Source: Cyclospora cayetanensis
Lineage: Eukaryota; Apicomplexa; Conoidasida; Eucoccidiorida; Eimeriidae
Length of the DNA: 64,000 bases
Reading direction: 5' to 3'
Assembly (NCBI RefSeq): GCF_002999335.1
Contig: NW_020312303.1
Span: forward strand, 62,001-126,000
Positions 63,293 through 64,000 of this stretch are shown here, piece by piece. Both the position numbers and the translations under genes were made by a program. The notes below the pieces were generated by a model, which did no database searches, had not been told where the DNA came from, and saw nothing but the letters and a program-made list of their open reading frames with translations. Position 1 is the stretch's first letter. Every line of letters starts with the position of its first letter.

Positions 63293-64000
63293 TTTTGCAC
63301 CTCAGTTCTACAGCGATAAGTCGAGTTCAGCAAGTGGACCAGAAACCTGCGGGGAGTGGCTTGGATTGTTCGAAGAGACTGCGACCAAAAGGCCCCTCAA
63401 TAGAAACACAAGAAAGAGGAGGCACAGAACAGCAGCACATGTGGACCCGCATGCCGCTGCTTGAGCCTTTGCTCAGACTAGTCGGCTCGAGAGCAAACTG
63501 CGTAGATGTATTCAACACACGACGGTCCGCTCAGGCTTGAGGGCCAGAGGTTCACAGTCGACGACAGCACTCCTGGACGCCTGCTGATTCGCCTGCTGGG
63601 GAAATTCGCCTGCAGTCTGAGGCGGTGGGCATGAAGCCAGTCCTCGTGCCTTTCAGAACCTGCGTTTCGGGAGCGCATTGGCCTACCAGAGGGCGGCTGC
63701 TCCCGTCTTCGCCGCTTGTCTGCAGAAGCAGTAAGCAGCAGACTGTCTACTTTCCTTAATCCCACAAATGAAACAAGTGTTCGGGATGCAGGGAATATAG
63801 CATCCGAAGCAGAGCGCTGCCTCGTGCAGCAACGGCTTAGGGCTTTAAAAGGGGGTCTCGGCCACTTTATCAGGTGACTGGATGTGCTGCCACAAGGCAC
63901 AACGGATCGCTGAATTTAAATGGGATACCTCATGACCGAAATACTTGAACGCATTATTGAAGAACCAACGGGGAAGAAAGGAATTGCCGTAGCTGTGGGA
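63293..64000. promoter_or_regulatory. 5' flank of CFAP57
   Basis: This is the upstream region of the minus-strand CFAP57 gene to the edge of the window. Open frames (63478-63900 on -, 63246-63540 on +) overlap each other and have no recognisable domain. It probably holds the promoter and 5' UTR. No specific motif was identified. Confidence 0.5.

Overview
The window is eukaryotic nuclear DNA. Genes on the right are broken by many short GT-AG introns (about 100-540 nt). The left and centre are gene-poor and hold decayed Ty3/gypsy (chromovirus-like) retrotransposons. A flagellar gene (CFAP57), a plus-strand gene with an N-terminal secretory plus Ser/Arg-rich leader, and gypsy-type remnants together fit a coccidian apicomplexan of the Eimeria/Cyclospora kind, in which only the male gamete is flagellated. 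Long CAG/poly-Gln tracts typical of Eimeria are absent here. The assignment is an inference; nothing in the window names the species.

Left part (1-13.6 kb). A degenerate gypsy pol (protease, reverse transcriptase, RNase H, integrase, in that order on +) fills about 2.5-5.6 kb. A large plus-strand gene of unknown function follows at 9087-13589. It is read as four exons, about 1353 aa.

Centre (13.6-42.8 kb). I see no convincing host gene in nearly 30 kb. It holds a second gypsy remnant (31.1-33.1 kb) with an internal 78-bp duplication, a weaker third remnant (19.2-20.3 kb), and an AT-rich stretch (about 22.8-28.2 kb). Strand composition flips from T/G-rich to A/C-rich near 25.3 kb.

Right part (42.8-64 kb) is gene-dense. 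On the minus strand are a 16-exon gene for a filamin-repeat/coiled-coil protein (42796-48488), a carboxylate-clamp TPR protein (52703-53764), and a complete 14-exon CFAP57/WDR65 orthologue (55188-63292, 1287 aa) that contains one GC-AG intron. A plus-strand gene with a possible apicoplast-type leader (about 49.24-51.81 kb) diverges from the filamin-repeat gene across about 750 bp. CFAP57 belongs to the axonemal inner-arm dynein regulatory machinery. The TPR protein could be an Hsp90/Hsp70 co-chaperone. A shared role of the neighbours in microgamete flagella is only a hypothesis.

Exon boundaries were set by hand from splice signals, reading-frame phase and protein similarity; there is no transcript evidence.
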